DNA of 64,000 nt from Primulina eburnea (lineage: Eukaryota; Streptophyta; Magnoliopsida; Lamiales; Gesneriaceae), in contig NC_133105.1 in assembly GCF_022965805.1 (NCBI RefSeq), positions 31,185,589-31,249,588 on the forward strand. Direction: 5' to 3'. Numbering within the stretch: position 1 is the stretch's first letter; every line of letters begins with the position of its first letter. The translations under genes were made by a program, and so were the position numbers. Positions 1 through 12,431 of this stretch are shown piece after piece. The notes under the pieces are model-generated. The model saw nothing but the letters and a program-made list of their open reading frames with translations, was not told the DNA's origin and searched no databases.

Positions 1-2810
1 AATTTCTCGCCATACAGATAATGACGCCAGATCTTGAGTGCAAATACAATCGCCGCCAATTCAAGATCATGAATCGGGTAACGAGTCTCGTGCGGCTTCA
101 GCTGTCTAGAGGCGTATGCTATCACGTTCCCTCGCTGCATAAGAACACATCCTAACCCTCTGTGAGATGCGTCACAATATACAACGAACTCACCTGTACC
201 TGCAGGAATCGTCAAGACAGGCGCACTAGTCAGCCTCTTCTTCAGCTCTACAAAACTGGCTTCACAATCTTCGGACCACACAAATGGCATATTCTTCTGT
301 GTCAACTGGGTGATAGGCTTCGCTATACTGGAGAAATCTCGGATGAAACGTCGATAATACCCGGCTAGACCCATGAAACTGCGTATCTCAGGCACAGAAG
401 TCGGTCTCGGCCAACTGATCACAGCCTCAACTTTACTCGGATCTACCGCAATACCATCTCCAGATATAATATGCCCCAAGAAGACAACCTGTCGCAACCA
501 GAATTCACACTTGGACAGTTTGGCATACAACTGCTCATTTCTCAAAGTCTTCAATACAATCCTCAGGTGATCTGCATGCTCAGTAAAACTTTTCGAATAC
601 ACCAAAATGTCGTCAATAAACACAATCAAAAAATCATCTAAATATTTCTGAAAGACGCGGTTCATCAAACTCATGAAAACCGCTGGTGCATTCGTCAAAC
701 CGAAAGGCATAACAATAAACTCGTAATGCCCATACCTGGTTCGGAATGCAGTCTTCGGAATATCAACGTCTCTAACTCGGAGCTGATGATACCCTGATCT
801 CAAATCAATCTTCGAATATACCGAAGATCCCTGTAGCTGATCAAATAAATCGTCGATGCGCGGCAACGGATATTTGTTCTTCACTGTTGCCTTGTTCAAC
901 TGTCTGTAATCAATACACAGTCGCATCGAACCATCTTTCTTTCTAACGAAAAGCACCGGAGCACCCCAAGGTGATACACTGGGTCTGATATATCCCTTGG
1001 ACAGAAGATCCTCCAACTGTGCTTTCAACTCTTTCAGCTCTATCGGTGCCATCCTATATGGAGCTCTCGAAATAGGAACACTGCCTGGCACAAGATCTAT
1101 GCTGAAATCAACCTCTCGAACTGGAGGCAACCCCGGAATCTCATCAGGAAAAACATCTGCAAACTCGCAAACCACTGGCAAATCTGCCAATGCTGGGCTC
1201 GACTTCAGTAAATCTACTGAATATATGAGAAAGCCCTCTGCTCCTCTCTGAAGCAGTCTACTCATAGTCAGAGCAGATACTAAGGGAATCCGAGATCTGG
1301 AACCCTTGCCGTAGAATTTCCACTCATCTGTCATATCGGGTCTGAATCTGACAATCTTGTGGAAACAATCTACAGTGGCCCTGTACTTGGTTAACATGTC
1401 TATACCAATTATGCAGTCAAAATCAGCTAAACCAAGTACTACACAATCAAGATCAATCTCATGCCCCTCAAACTGAAGCATACAGTGTCTAACAGTAGTC
1501 ACAGATATCAAACCACTTCCCAACGGAGAAGCTATAAACACTACTGTCGACAACGACTCAACATGCAATGAATATCTCAATGCAAAATGTTCAGATATAA
1601 ATGTATGAGATGCCCCTGTGTCAATCAACACATATGCAGGATAACCGCAAAGAAAACAGCTACCTGCAATGACGTCATCTGGCGCCTCCTGCGCCTGCTC
1701 CTCTGTCAGGGCAAAAACACGTGCATGCTGTCTGGGAGGCTGACTCACAGTCTGACTACCTCCTGGTCTCTGCTGGGTCTGTGTAGAGGGTGTCTGAAAG
1801 GAGTGTACAGAAGATGCCTGTCTCTCCATCTGTGGCGCTGGTGCTGATGATCCGGTGCTCTGGAATCGTTGTGCACCTCTCTGGGGACAAACTCTGGCGA
1901 AATGTCCCTGTTGCCTACAGATGTTGCAGCGTCCCAGAACTCCTTGACATTGCTCCGTCGCATGTCGTCCTCCACACGAACCACAGTATGCGTCACTATA
2001 ATCTGACCCCTGACCTCTCTGTCGAGATCCACTCGAACTCGATGAACTACTCCCAGATTTCTTAAACTGTTTGCCTTTAGCCTTCAAAAATTCCTTCTTA
2101 CCACTACCACTAGCTCCGCTGTCAAAACGAGGAGGAGGTGGTGGAAACTGTACGGTCATAGGCTGTGGCGGTCTCTGCCCCTGAACACCGTAGGAAGCCC
2201 CTCGCTGCCTGATCAAGCCAGCCTCGGCTCCCTTAGCTCTGTTCAGTGCCTCTGAAAAAATACTAGGTCGTCCCGTGTTCACCAAAGTAAAGACATCGGG
2301 GTTCAACCCGTTGATGAACTGATCGGCCACTGCCTCATCGTTCCCGGCCACATGCGGTGCAAATCGTAGCAATGCAGAAAATTTAGCAACGTACTCCTCA
2401 ATGTTCCACTGTCCCTGCTTCAAATTCGCAAATTCAGCTCCTTTATCTTTTCGGTAGGAGACGGGAAATAAGCGCTGATAGAACTCATCCTTGAAGACTT
2501 TCCATGTAATATCAATGCCTCGGTGCTCGAAGGCTCTCTTCGTCGTCAACCACCAGCTCTTTGCAACCTCTTGCATCTGATGCCCTATCAGTTTCACACG
2601 TCGCTCATCAGTATAGGCCAACGACTCAAACAACATCTCGATATCATCCAGCCAGCTCTCGCACTCTACTGCACTCTCTGTGCCCTTCAGGGTAGGCGGA
2701 TGGAAAGACTGAAATCTCTTCAATAAGGTCTCCATCGGCGTAGCGGTGACATCCATCTGTGCACCGGATGTGCTACCCTGCTCTGGCTGTGGTATACGTC
2801 TAGGCGGCAT
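1..2810 (-). CDS. Tekay-like Ty3/gypsy gag-pol polyprotein, 5' part, open to window edge (element A)
   Basis: I read this frame triplet by triplet from the ATG at 2808-2810 to the left edge and found no stop, so at least 936 codons are open. Order: gag core (about residues 40-240), two CCHC zinc knuckles near residues 274 and 300 (the second [14 protein letters not shown]), aspartic protease with [10 protein letters not shown] near residue 394, reverse transcriptase with FIDD near residue 731, and the start of RNase H with [12 protein letters not shown] near residue 880. It packages element RNA, matures the polyprotein and makes cDNA. The start follows the leader downstream of the primer site and opens MPPRR, the same opening as element D. 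RNase H remainder, integrase and any chromodomain lie outside the window. An intact frame, primer site and LTR suggest a young, possibly mobile copy. The Tekay lineage is inferred from motif style and tRNA-Met priming. Confidence 0.9.
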   Translation of the reverse strand, partial: MPPRRIPQPEQGSTSGAQMDVTATPMETLLKRFQSFHPPTLKGTESAVECESWLDDIEMLFESLAYTDERRVKLIGHQMQEVAKSWWLTTKRAFEHRGIDITWKVFKDEFYQRLFPVSYRKDKGAEFANLKQGQWNIEEYVAKFSALLRFAPHVAGNDEAVADQFINGLNPDVFTLVNTGRPSIFSEALNRAKGAEAGLIRQRGASYGVQGQRPPQPMTVQFPPPPPRFDSGASGSGKKEFLKAKGKQFKKSGSSSSSSSGSRQRGQGSDYSDAYCGSCGGRHATEQCQGVLGRCNICRQQGHFARVCPQRGAQRFQSTGSSAPAPQMERQASSVHSFQTPSTQTQQRPGGSQTVSQPPRQHARVFALTEEQAQEAPDDVIAGSCFLCGYPAYVLIDTGASHTFISEHFALRYSLHVESLSTVVFIASPLGSGLISVTTVRHCMLQFEGHEIDLDCVVLGLADFDCIIGIDMLTKYRATVDCFHKIVRFRPDMTDEWKFYGKGSRSRIPLVSALTMSRLLQRGAEGFLIYSVDLLKSSPALADLPVVCEFADVFPDEIPGLPPVREVDFSIDLVPGSVPISRAPYRMAPIELKELKAQLEDLLSKGYIRPSVSPWGAPVLFVRKKDGSMRLCIDYRQLNKATVKNKYPLPRIDDLFDQLQGSSVYSKIDLRSGYHQLRVRDVDIPKTAFRTRYGHYEFIVMPFGLTNAPAVFMSLMNRVFQKYLDDFLIVFIDDILVYSKSFTEHADHLRIVLKTLRNEQLYAKLSKCEFWLRQVVFLGHIISGDGIAVDPSKVEAVISWPRPTSVPEIRSFMGLAGYYRRFIRDFSSIAKPITQLTQKNMPFVWSEDCEASFVELKKRLTSAPVLTIPAGTGEFVVYCDASHRGLGCVLMQRGNVIAYASRQLKPHETRYPIHDLELAAIVFALKIWRHYLYGEK

Positions 2811-3049
2811 AAATCTGATTATCACACTGATTAGTACACAATCAATATCATCTGTCTCAGCCCTCCTCTGATCATAACCTCTGATCGAGAATCGGTTCTG
2901 ATTCAGGCTTGAAATGCTGTAAATCAATTCAGATAATACAACACAACATATAATAGGGAAAGCAATAATCATGCTAGCATCTCAAAAGCAAGGAAGATGA
3001 CTCGATCTACCCCGCTCATTCTATTCTATCTCAGTCTACAGAACCTACT
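2811..3049 (-). other. Untranslated leader of element A
   Basis: About 240 bases between the primer-binding site and the gag start. A nearly identical leader lies in element D (23922-24163), and the plus-strand counterpart is in G (55543-55788). No ORF or other recognisable signal is present. Confidence 0.7.
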
Positions 3050-3061
3050 GCTCTGATACCA
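3050..3061 (-). other. Primer-binding site of element A (tRNA-Met type)
   Basis: The minus strand reads TGGTATCAGAGC, complementary to the 3' end of plant initiator tRNA-Met. It lies five bases from the LTR end. It primes minus-strand DNA synthesis. Confidence 0.9.
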
Positions 3062-3066
3062 CCTGT

Positions 3067-4876
3067 TGTGGGGACCCGGGCTCTAACTCTATTCTTTTGG
3101 GATTTATCTTTGTTCGAAAATGTGGGTCAAAATTTTGCTTTTAACTTTAATTAAAATGTATTAACTAAAGCATAACATATCTCGATAGAAATTAAACAAC
3201 GTAATGTACATACAAGTCTGTTCGTACAAACATACACTAGTGTTCAAATGACAACTACAAACTTAAGTAGTACAAGTTTCATAAGAAAACACTAGTAATC
3301 TGCAATGCCCGAGATCTCCACGCTATCATCATCTCTCATCTAGCTCGTGACCCCGATCCTGCCCCACCTGTTGCCATGCACACATACAGACACGACAACA
3401 GCCGGATAACTCCGGTGAGAACATATCCCAGTATAAAACATGGATGCATGCAATGTAATAAATCATATACAAATGCATAACATAAATCAAGTAACATGAA
3501 TATAAATCTACACATGTAGTAGAATACAAATCTGTATTCAACATTCAAATCTTGACTCGACTCTTTTCTAATCTAGGGATCTCGGTGTGAATAAGACGGT
3601 CTGTTACCTACCCAACCACTCGGGGCAACGGTACGTCTTATTCCTAGACTTCGGTCAACTCTGTATCGAGGGTCTACACATATAGCAAATCTGCTCCTAT
3701 GCGTCGATACACCGAAACGTCTAGTTTTTGGCAAGTCTGCCAATCTCTCCTATCTCAGGACTCGAATATAAATCAATAAACAAGGCATTACATAATCAAA
3801 TGTAATAACAATCTAGTATGTGATTTAGGGAAACTCGTATCAAATCTGAATCGAGTTGTGCAATCCCGTGACCACATGAATTATACATTTCTTGTCGCAC
3901 TGTCTGTCTAGATCTTGAATCAAATGTCAAACCTGTTACTTCAAATCTGAAATGGCGATATACAAATGTTCTATATCAAACCACAACTCAAGCAAATCTT
4001 GGAATAATCAATAATCAGTCTTGCTACAAATTGATGGTATAACGGCGTATTCTCGCAATACCGATCAACTCAAACAATAATACACAATCATAATTCATTC
4101 CCAACAACTCATAATCTCATCTACACCTCAATCCACCAGCTAGAATCTGTAAAATCTTCACATAATACATGCTGGAATTTCGAACAAAAGCATACGATAT
4201 CCGGAAATCAATCTGATAACGAATCTACGATGCTCGATATACCAAGAACACATATTTCTAACAAAATCATAATTTCCCCAATACATAGATTTCGAACCAT
4301 GCTGAAAAGGAGATATACTTACATCCTTTTGAAGCTAGTGAAGCAAGGAACTCAAATCTATACATGGACTAGAATTTGGATGGGTAAATCTTGCACAAAT
4401 GATTTCTAAGCCATGAAGAAATTGAGATATCTAAGCTTGCTCTCGGTTCATCCTTGCTGAAAGTGGAGAAGAGTGATTCAGCATCAATCCATATATATAT
4501 ACATGCCATGTGTCAACATTAAAATCAAAGGTGGCAATCTCGCATGCAGACCGCGGGTGCGGTGACTCAAGAGTGCGGGTGCGCTGTGCTTACGGCGAGT
4601 TTATCCAAAAATGTAGCACCTAGACCGCGGGTGCGGTTCTTACATGACCGCAGGTGCGGTCTCACACTGCGGGGGCGGTCTTGCTAACACCGCAGGTGCG
4701 GTGTCTGTTCGCACAAATTCACCAATTTCTGTCCTCTACACCGCGGGTGCGGTAGTCTTAGCACCGCGGGGGCGGTGTGGCTTCGGCCATGCTTCAAAAA
4801 TTCCACTCTAAATATCATGCATTCTCATGGTTTCAAGTCTCACATCGATGACAACAGATAATTCTCGAGCCTTACA
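3067..4876 (-). repeat. 5' LTR of Tekay-like element A
   Basis: On the minus strand this 1810-bp LTR starts TGTAAGGCTCGAG and ends GGGTCCCCACA. It abuts the leader of copia B on the right. The five bases after it (ATTGG, 4877-4881) are the expected target duplication: the uninterrupted copia leader at 48345 reads straight through this point. It holds a GC-rich motif array at 4549-4779. The ORFs predicted inside are chance frames. Confidence 0.85.
4549..4779. repeat. GC-rich ACCGCGGGTGCGGT array in LTR A
   Basis: Several copies of a 14-base unit, some degenerate, are spaced tens of bases apart in otherwise AT-rich LTR sequence. Each unit has a 5-bp inverted repeat (ACCGC/GCGGT) and a central CCGCGG palindrome. 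Similar arrays occur in LTRs D, L, O, P, G and H. Confidence 0.8.
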
Positions 4877-5757
4877 ATTGGATGCTAATGTAATAATTTA
4901 GTTGCATTGCATCCCTTGTATTTACCCTAGGATTGGATCTAGGCCCGTGTTTAGCTCACACGGGCCATTAGTATTGGGGCAATTGATCATCCTTGTACTG
5001 TTTTCTATTTATAATATATGCATGATATGTTATAAATAATGAGTATGTGCGTTATTATTATTATAATAACAAAGTTGCATGAATCCGGCAAACATACGAT
5101 CAAACATGGCGAGCTTTTAAAATAAAATTACTGATGAGACCTTTCAAAATTAAAAAACCCTCATTTTGAATAAGATTCAAAATTAATATCAAGTCCGAAA
5201 AGGGGAATTATAAATTTGGTTATAATTTCCTTGTCTTCCATCGACAATGGGTGCATGATGAACGCTACCCATACTCGGGGCTCGGCTCATTTTATTGGGG
5301 GGGCCTTAGTGCCGGAAAGCTGTGACATTCATTGACATGGTGATGTGAACTACGTGGAACTCCCATGACTTCGGCTCAGATAATTGAGGGAACTCATGGC
5401 AACCGTCCATTAAGGTTCAACATCGATGGGTAAGGCTTGACACGTAAAGATGAACGACGTCTATAATGGGTCCTAATCAAACGTGAGACAAAAGTTTACG
5501 AGAAGGGTTGCATTGTGATGCAATTGGGAAACTACCTTTTAGGAATTGTGATTGGCTGTATAATCGGGATCATAATTCGCTAATTGGACCTTACGTACCT
5601 ACTGAGGAAAGGAGTTTCCCGTTTTCACTAGAGGGTAGTGAAAATGTCAAAACAGTGGGAGCGATAATTTATAAAGTAAAAGTACAAACTTTATATCTTA
5701 TTAAATATTTTAAAATAGTCATTAACATTTATCTGTTTTACTTTTCAGTACAAATAT
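4877..5757 (+). other. Leader remnant of copia element B
   Basis: This stretch matches the leader of copia E (48345-49235) closely. The upstream leader, primer site and 5' LTR of B are not here because element A inserted at this point; they should lie beyond the left edge. No gene is supported; the 105-aa frame at 5508-5825 overlaps the gag start and is a chance frame. Confidence 0.8.
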
Positions 5758-8700
5758 TTGACAATGTCATCAATTCGCAACCCGTTTTCCGTTATTCTCG
5801 AAAAACACGTTCTAACCGGACCTAACTATATCACTTGGCTAAGAAATCTAAAGATTGTCTTGAACTCGGAGAAAATCGCATACACACTGACTGAGTCGCC
5901 CCCTGATGAGGCTCCGACTAACTGCAGTCCCGAGGAACTGCAGACCTACAAGGATTGGTGCGACCATGACTTGAAGGCCAAGTGTTATATGCAGGCTTCG
6001 ATGAACGATGAGCTGCAAAGGCGATTCGAGGATGCTAAGAATGCTGCTGACATTCATATGCACCTCAAGGAGCTCTTCGGTGAGCAGACTCGGCCTTTGA
6101 GGCATGCCACAGTAAAGGAGCTGATCACTTTACGCATGCGAGATTGGACTTCGGTCCATGAGCATGGCCTGAAGTTGATTGGGCTCGTGGACAAGCTCGT
6201 TGGCATGGATTTGATCTTGCCATCGGAGTTGACCACGGATGTGCTACTGTTGTCACTGCCAAACTCGTTCGATCCTTTTGTGGTGAATTTCAATATGAAC
6301 AAGCTCGAGCCCAGCATTGAAGAGTTGGTGAACATGCTTGTGACCTTTGAGTCCACAATCAAAAAGGAGAAGTCGGTTCTTTATGTGGGCTCTTCATCTG
6401 GCACGAAGACCGGTCCACCTGGGAAAGGAAAGAAGCGTTCTTTCAAGCGCCCCAAGAAGTGCGAGCCCTTTAAGAGGCAGACTCCGAGTCCCGTAGTGGC
6501 AGCCGCGCCAGCCAAGGCTGAGAAGACAGTTGACATCTGTCATCACTTCAAGAAGACTGGACATTGGAGGCGAAACTGCAGGGAATATCTTGCGCAGAAG
6601 GGTTCTGGCAAGGGTATGTTCTATATTGAAGTAAATATCTCGATTAATTCTACTTCTTGGGTATTAGATACCGGCTGTGGCTCACATCTCTGTAATGATT
6701 TGCAGGTGATGGGAAGAAGTAGGAGGCTCCGAGAGGGTGAGACCTTCCTGAGGATGGGCAATGGAGCAAGGGTTGCTGCCAAAGCCGTAGGAGATGTTTA
6801 TTTAATATTGAACAATGATTTTAAGCTTGTTTTGAGATATGTTTTGTATGTACCAGACTTGGTTAAAAACATTATTTCCATTTCTATGCTTGATATTGAT
6901 GGATTTTCTTGTTTATTTGGCAAATGTGTTTGCAATATTTACAAGAATGAATGTTTAGTTGGTACTGGTGAACTTGAAAACAATCTCTACACCTTAAAAT
7001 TAAAAGATATTCCACTTAACAATGTCCAAACGATAACAACAACAAATAAGCGCAAACAAGATACTCTTAATTCGGCACAATTATGGCATGCTCGATTAGG
7101 TCATATTTCCCTAAGAAGGATGAACAAGCTAGTGGGAGTTGGCATGTTTGATATGTCCGATATTAATGCTCTCACGACTTGTGAATCCTGTCTAAAAGGA
7201 AAGATGACCAAAATTCCCTTTAAGGGCCATGCGGAGCGAGCCAAAGGGTTATTGGATTTGATCCATACCGACGTGTGCGGTCCACTTAGCATCACCACTA
7301 AGCATGGACATTCCTACTTCATCACCTTTACCGATGACTTTTCGAGGTATGGGTATATGTATTTGATGAAATACAAGTCTGAAGCCTTTGAAAGGTTCAA
7401 AGAATTCAGAAGTGAAGTAGAGAAACAATTGGGACGAAGCATCAAGACACTTCGATTGGATCGAGGTGGTGAGTACTTGAGTGCCGAGTTCCAAGAGTAT
7501 CTTAGAGAGAATGGGATTCTCTCGCAATTGACTCCGCCCGCTACACCGCAGTTGAATGGTGTTTCGGAGCGTCGTAACCGAACTTTGATGGACATGGTTC
7601 GGTCTATGATGGGGTTCACGGAGTTGCCGCCATCCTTTTGGGGATATGCGCTTGAGACAGCGGCACTGTTATTGAACAATGTCCATACAAAAGCAGTTGA
7701 TAAGACACCATATGAGATATAGATGGGTAAGCCACCTAAATATTCTTATTTTAGAATATGGGGTTGCCCTGCTTATGTGAAGCAGGTAGTGGGAGATATA
7801 TTGGACCGTCGATCCATTTTATGTTACTTTGTGGGATATCCAAAGAATTCAGCTGGATATTATTTCTATCATCCCAAAGAAACAAAAGTGTTTGTTTCTA
7901 GGAATGCAACCTTTTTGGAAAAAGAATTTCTATTGGATAGAAAAGGAGAGATGATAGAACTCGAAGAGGTTCGAGAAACACCCAAAGTTGTAGAACCCAC
8001 ACCCGAGGAGCCAAGTGAGGAGATACAAGCTCCTAGAAGAACCGAGAGAGTCTCGAGACCACCTGTGAGGTATGGTCTGCTTCTTGAAGATGGCCATGAT
8101 GAGCCTCATCTTGGATGTGATCCAAGGACCTTCAAGGAAGCGTTATCGGATGCCGATTCATCCAAATGGCTTGAAGCAATGGAATCTGAGATGAATTCCA
8201 TGCATTCAAACCAAGTGTGGAATCTCGTGGATCCACCTGAGGGAATTGTTCCCATAGGGTGTAAATGGATTTACAAGAGGAAACTTGGGGCGGATGGGAA
8301 GGTGTTGACCTTCAAGGCGCGATTGGTAGCAAAAGGGTATACTCAAAAACAAGGTATTGACTATGAGGAAACCTTTTCTCCAGTTGCAATGTTCAAGTCC
8401 ATTAGGATTTTGCTAGCCATAGCTGCATGGTATGACTATGAGATATGGCAGATGGATGTTAAGACAGCCTTCCTTAATGGGTATATTAAGGAAGAGATTT
8501 ACATGTCTCAACCTGAAGGGTTTACATCTATCGGAAGTGAGCATATGGTATGCAAACTTCAAAGATCTATTTATGGTCTTAAGCAGGCATCTAGGAGTTG
8601 GAACCTCAGATTCGATAGTACAATCAAAGAGTTTGGTTTTACTAAGAATCCTGAGGAACCCTGTGTATATAAGAAGGTCAGTGGGAGTGCTGTGACATTC

Positions 8701-9696
8701 CTTGTTCTTTATGTTGATGACATTCTACTCATTGGGAATGATGTAGGAATGTTGCAATCAACTAAGATATGGTTAGCAAGTAAGTTCTCAATGCAGGACT
8801 TGGGTGAAGCATCTTTTGTATTGGGAATACAGATCTATAGAGATAGATCAAAAAGATTGCTTGGTCTCACCCAGTCCACATACATTGATACCATCGTGAA
8901 GCGGTTCTCGATGGATGAGTCCAAGAGAGGACATCTACCAATGTGTCATGGCGTGTCCCTATCCAAGTCTATGTCTCCCAAGACTGATGCAGAGATAGCG
9001 GCGATGACACGAATTCCGTATGCTTCGGCTATTGGTAGTATCATGTATGGCATGATATCTACACGTCCTGACGTAGCACTTGCACTAAGTGTAGTGAGTA
9101 GATATCAATCCAACACTGGTCTTCCACACTGGAAAGCTGTGAAAGACATCCTCAAGTATTTGAGAAGGACCAATAAGTTGTTTTTGGTCTATGGGGGTGG
9201 AGAACTAAAATTGGAAGGCTATACCGACTCTAGCTTCCAAAGCGATGTTGATGACTCGAAGTCAACCTCCGGATTCATATTCATGCTCAATGGTGGTGCT
9301 GTCTCTTGGAAGAGTTCCAAGCAAGACAGTACTGCGGATTCCACCACTGAGGCAGAATACATTGCTGCATCGGCTGTAGCAAAGGAGGCTGTTTGGATTA
9401 GGAATTTCGTCCAAGAGTTGGGCGTCATTCCAAATGAAGTTGCTCCTATCCCGGTGATGTGCGACAACACGGGAGCCATAGCTCAGGCGAAGGAGCCAAG
9501 GTCTCATCAGAAGTCCAAACACGTATTGAGAAAGTACCACATCCTCAGAGAGATCGTGGAAAGAGGAGATGTCGTGATTGACAAAGTCGGCTCCGCAGAT
9601 AATGTTGCTGATCCACTAACTAAGCCTTTACCAGGACCATCGTTCGAGAAGCATCGCGAATCAATGGGTCTGAAGTATATGGGTAGTTGGCTCTAG
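5758..9696 (+). pseudogene. Ty1/copia gag-pol polyprotein with one in-frame stop (element B)
   Basis: A single frame of 1312 codons is interrupted only by TAG at 7720-7722. The related copy E has TGG there, so this is one Trp-to-stop change. Order: gag (residues 1-250), zinc knuckle (about 261-274), protease DTGCGSHLC near 304, integrase with HTDVCGP, LRLDRGGEY and NGVSERRN (505-605), reverse transcriptase with YVDDILLIG near 985, RNase H with TDSSFQ and STTEAEYIAA, ending at the TAG at 9694-9696. The knuckle reads CHHF where CX2C is expected (copy E has CHHC), a second likely lesion at codon 264. The copia order (integrase before RT) is clear. The lineage is probably Tork/TAR/Angela-like, which I infer without an alignment. 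Confidence 0.92.
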
Positions 9697-9700
9697 TGCA

Positions 9701-9710
9701 AGTGGGAGAT
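9701..9710 (+). other. Polypurine tract of copia B
   Basis: AGTGGGAGAT lies directly before the LTR start TGTTAGAGTAGG. The same tract precedes the 3' LTR of E (52471-52480). It primes plus-strand synthesis. Confidence 0.85.
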
Positions 9711-10844
9711 TGTTAGAGTAGGTGCACGTCGAGCCAAGTGTTGGCCGACTGTTCACGATGAAACTCTTTGTATAAACGATCTTTATTTTAATAATATTTG
9801 AATTTATTAATTTGGCGCATCTTTATCTTTATACCCATGCTAGTTGCATAGATAAAGTCCTTGAATATACAAATAGTAGAAAGAATATGGGATGCTCATA
9901 TGATGAGTATCATGAAACTCATATTTGGAATACTGTATATTCTAAACCGTTCCTAGTCGATTCAGCCGCCACTAAGAAGGATAAAGGCCGCTCGAGTTAG
10001 AGACTAGTATCTGCGATGTGAGTACCATGTTTCATTGGTAGGGGACATTGTGATGTCCGAGCATGCAGATAGGTGCTCCTGGTAGAGTGCACTGAACAAC
10101 CCTCTATAAAGGACTTTCCAAGTGGTTCTCACTTATCGAGTGGAAAATGTCCTAGTTTATGGTTGTACACCATTAGTCCTTATGACCCGGGACAACATTG
10201 AGACTCTATGTGCTAGCGTTTCACTTTGACTTGTTTACCGACTCTTATGGGGTCATCAGGTGGCAAGGTTGGGTGTTACGGCGAAACATATAGGAGTCGA
10301 TGCATTGTAGCCGGGGATTCACCGCTTACCTACGGGTATGGATATCCTATGTGTTTTTCATGTATGTGTGGGTTGAAATCTCTGATCAGAGTATGGTGGT
10401 AATTATGAAAGGGGTTTCATAGATTACACCATCGATGCAACCACAACATGACACATAGTATCGATTCATTGACAACTCTCGATAAACCAATAGTTGTCGA
10501 ATCGGTCGGGATATATGAGTTGAAGGGACCGTACTGTACGCTAACCATAATTGAATGGTTCTTGCAGGCACTATCATGTGATACCTAGGGAATCACGTAA
10601 GCGATGCTGCTAGGCGTTTAACGTGATTGGTTGGGTACTATCAGACTTGAGTTCTGACGTTCTTACTATCAAGGAGTTGATAAGTAAGAATGGAGCAATT
10701 GGGGTATGCTCGAATAAGGACATGTTTAGTCCGAATCACATTGAGATGTGAACCACGGCTAGTTGTATCAATGAACCATTGAGGGCCACACAAGTATTGG
10801 CTTTGTAAACCCTGATGAGAAGTAAAATAGTTCAATGTGTTGAA
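9711..10844 (+). repeat. 3' LTR of copia B, left part
   Basis: Starts TGTTAGAGTAGG and matches the LTRs of E. It is interrupted at 10844 by Athila C and resumes after 22254. The 62-codon frame at 9812-10000 recurs in every copy, but the differences between copies change amino acids, so I do not call it a gene. Confidence 0.92.
10840..10844. other. Left target-site duplication of Athila C (TTGAA)
   Basis: TTGAA directly precedes the left LTR and recurs at 22250-22254 directly after the right LTR. This shows a clean integrase-mediated insertion into copia B's LTR. Confidence 0.93.
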
Positions 10845-11253
10845 TGTTGCGACTTTGATTGTTGCACTCCCAAGAGCAGGTTGTCCACAAGTAGTATAAT
10901 TCGGTGAGTCCGAATATCGTATCCACAGGGAAGCTAAGGTAATTACAAGTCCACTACAATGTCTTTTTGTTTTTGTTTTTGTTTCTTTTTAATTTTAATT
11001 GAATCTTTAATGGGTAAATTTTAATTGTTCAAATTTAAATTTAAGTAGTTGAGATTAAAGGATCCACTCTTGGTATTTTAATAAAGTTAACATTAACGAA
11101 AAATATTGAAATCCACTTAATAAAATGGTTCCAATATATTAAATAATCATATTTATATTATGTTATAAATTATAATCTTATAAGTACATAATATATACCA
11201 AAACTTATAAATGTGGTCAAGTATTTATTGTGCTATATATATTTGTAAACACT

Positions 11254-11530
11254 AAATCAAGGTTCCCACTTTAAATGGTTGGTAAAACCAAACAAACATT
11301 TAAATGGTACCAATAAATTAATACTATAATATATTCATATATAATAAATCAAGGAATCCAAGTTAAATGGTTGGTAAAACCAAACTAACATTTAAATGGT
11401 TCCAAGAATTTAATATTATAATATATTTATATATAATAACTCAAGGCATCCATTTTAAATGGTTGGTAATACCAAACTAACATTTAAATGGTTCCAAGAA
11501 TTTAGTGTAACATATAGCAACAATAAATCA
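11254..11530. repeat. Three 92-bp tandem units in Athila LTR
   Basis: Units begin with (A)TCAAGG at 11254, 11346 and 11438. Each carries TTAAATGGTTGGTAA and ACATTTAAATGGT and they differ by a few bases. The same triplet lies in the other LTR at 21089, 21181 and 21273. It lies downstream of the LTR TATA box in element sense, so in the transcribed R/U5 side. Confidence 0.8.
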
Positions 11531-11846
11531 AAACTCCCACTTATAAGTAGGGTATAAAAATGCTTAAAGAAATAAATATAACATAAACAATAAATAATGA
11601 TTAAATAATATAAAACATAGATTCTTACCTTATAATAACCTTATTATCATGCCAAGAGCTTCACCTTATCATCTCAACTTTAGGAAGTTAGCTATTCATT
11701 ATTCAAAGTGTAAAACTTTGAATATGAAATTAACATGCTAATTATATTTAAATGAAGAAATAAAAGAAAAATATAGAGAGAAATATTATGAACTCAAAGA
11801 TTTGTTCATAGAATGAGGGATATCTCAATACATTACAATGCACCCC

Positions 11847-11855
11847 TATTTATAG
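11847..11855 (-). promoter_or_regulatory. TATA box of Athila C 3' LTR
   Basis: The minus strand reads CTATAAATA, a good plant TATA box followed by GGGGTGCATTG. Transcription would start about 30 bases further toward lower coordinates. In this 3' LTR it could drive read-out into the copia LTR and element B. Confidence 0.65.
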
Positions 11856-12414
11856 CCAAATTTGGGGAGACAACCACAAATAAAATATTATTTTTTACAC
11901 ATAAGTCTTCATTGGTGTTCCAAGAAATTAATATTATATTGCACATCACTTTTGACAAGCATCTTCTCCGAATTTTCTTCTTCACATAAAATGAAACATG
12001 TGGATAATTGAGTTGTCTAGTTGTGGTATTTTTTTCAGAATATTTGACCAAGTAGTTTGAGAGATATGGTCAAAATACTAGAGCATGGTAAAACTGCCAC
12101 TCCTTCGGTAACTTTAATTGTTGCTTAATTTGATCCCAATTGTGAGAGGATTTTTATCTCATGCTTGCCACCAATATTGTAGATATTAACATCAACTTTC
12201 TACAGGTCCAAGAATCATCTTAATCCCATTTGCAACGCCAAGGTTATTCTTGTTTTATCGAACCTGTAAAAATAGTAAAAACTTATAATTACACAACAAC
12301 TTATATTTTATACAATTTATTATAAAACATATAATATTTAAAAATTTAATAAAACAAAAACTATATATTTATATTATAAAACATTTAATTAATGTACAAT
12401 TTTTATGTTTATCA

Positions 12415-12426
12415 CACCTCCCAACC
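12415..12426 (-). other. Polypurine tract of Athila C
   Basis: The minus strand reads GGTTGGGAGGTG directly before the 3' LTR start TGATAAAC. It primes plus-strand DNA synthesis. Confidence 0.8.
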
Positions 12427-12431
12427 AGCTT

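Larger units (their letters stand above)
10845..12414 (-). repeat. 3' LTR of Athila C
   Basis: 1570 bp. On the plus strand it starts TGTTGCGACTTTG and ends TTTATCA. It is identical to the other LTR but for one base. It contains three tandem units of about 92 bp (from 11254, 11346 and 11438) and a TATA box on the minus strand. The 72-aa frame at 11833-12051 is inside the LTR and is not a gene. Confidence 0.93.

Noticed and set aside
9812..10000. A 62-codon frame (MAHLYLYTHASC...) present in all copia LTR copies (also at 39737, 45448, 52582)
   Set aside because: Its conservation follows from being in the LTR. The differences between B and E that I checked change amino acids (Val/Ala, Gly/Arg, Thr/Ser), so there is no sign of protein selection.
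10386..10577. Antisense frame of about 63 codons in the copia LTRs (also at 40244 and 46014)
   Set aside because: Antisense within LTR sequence, no domain, explained by LTR copy number.
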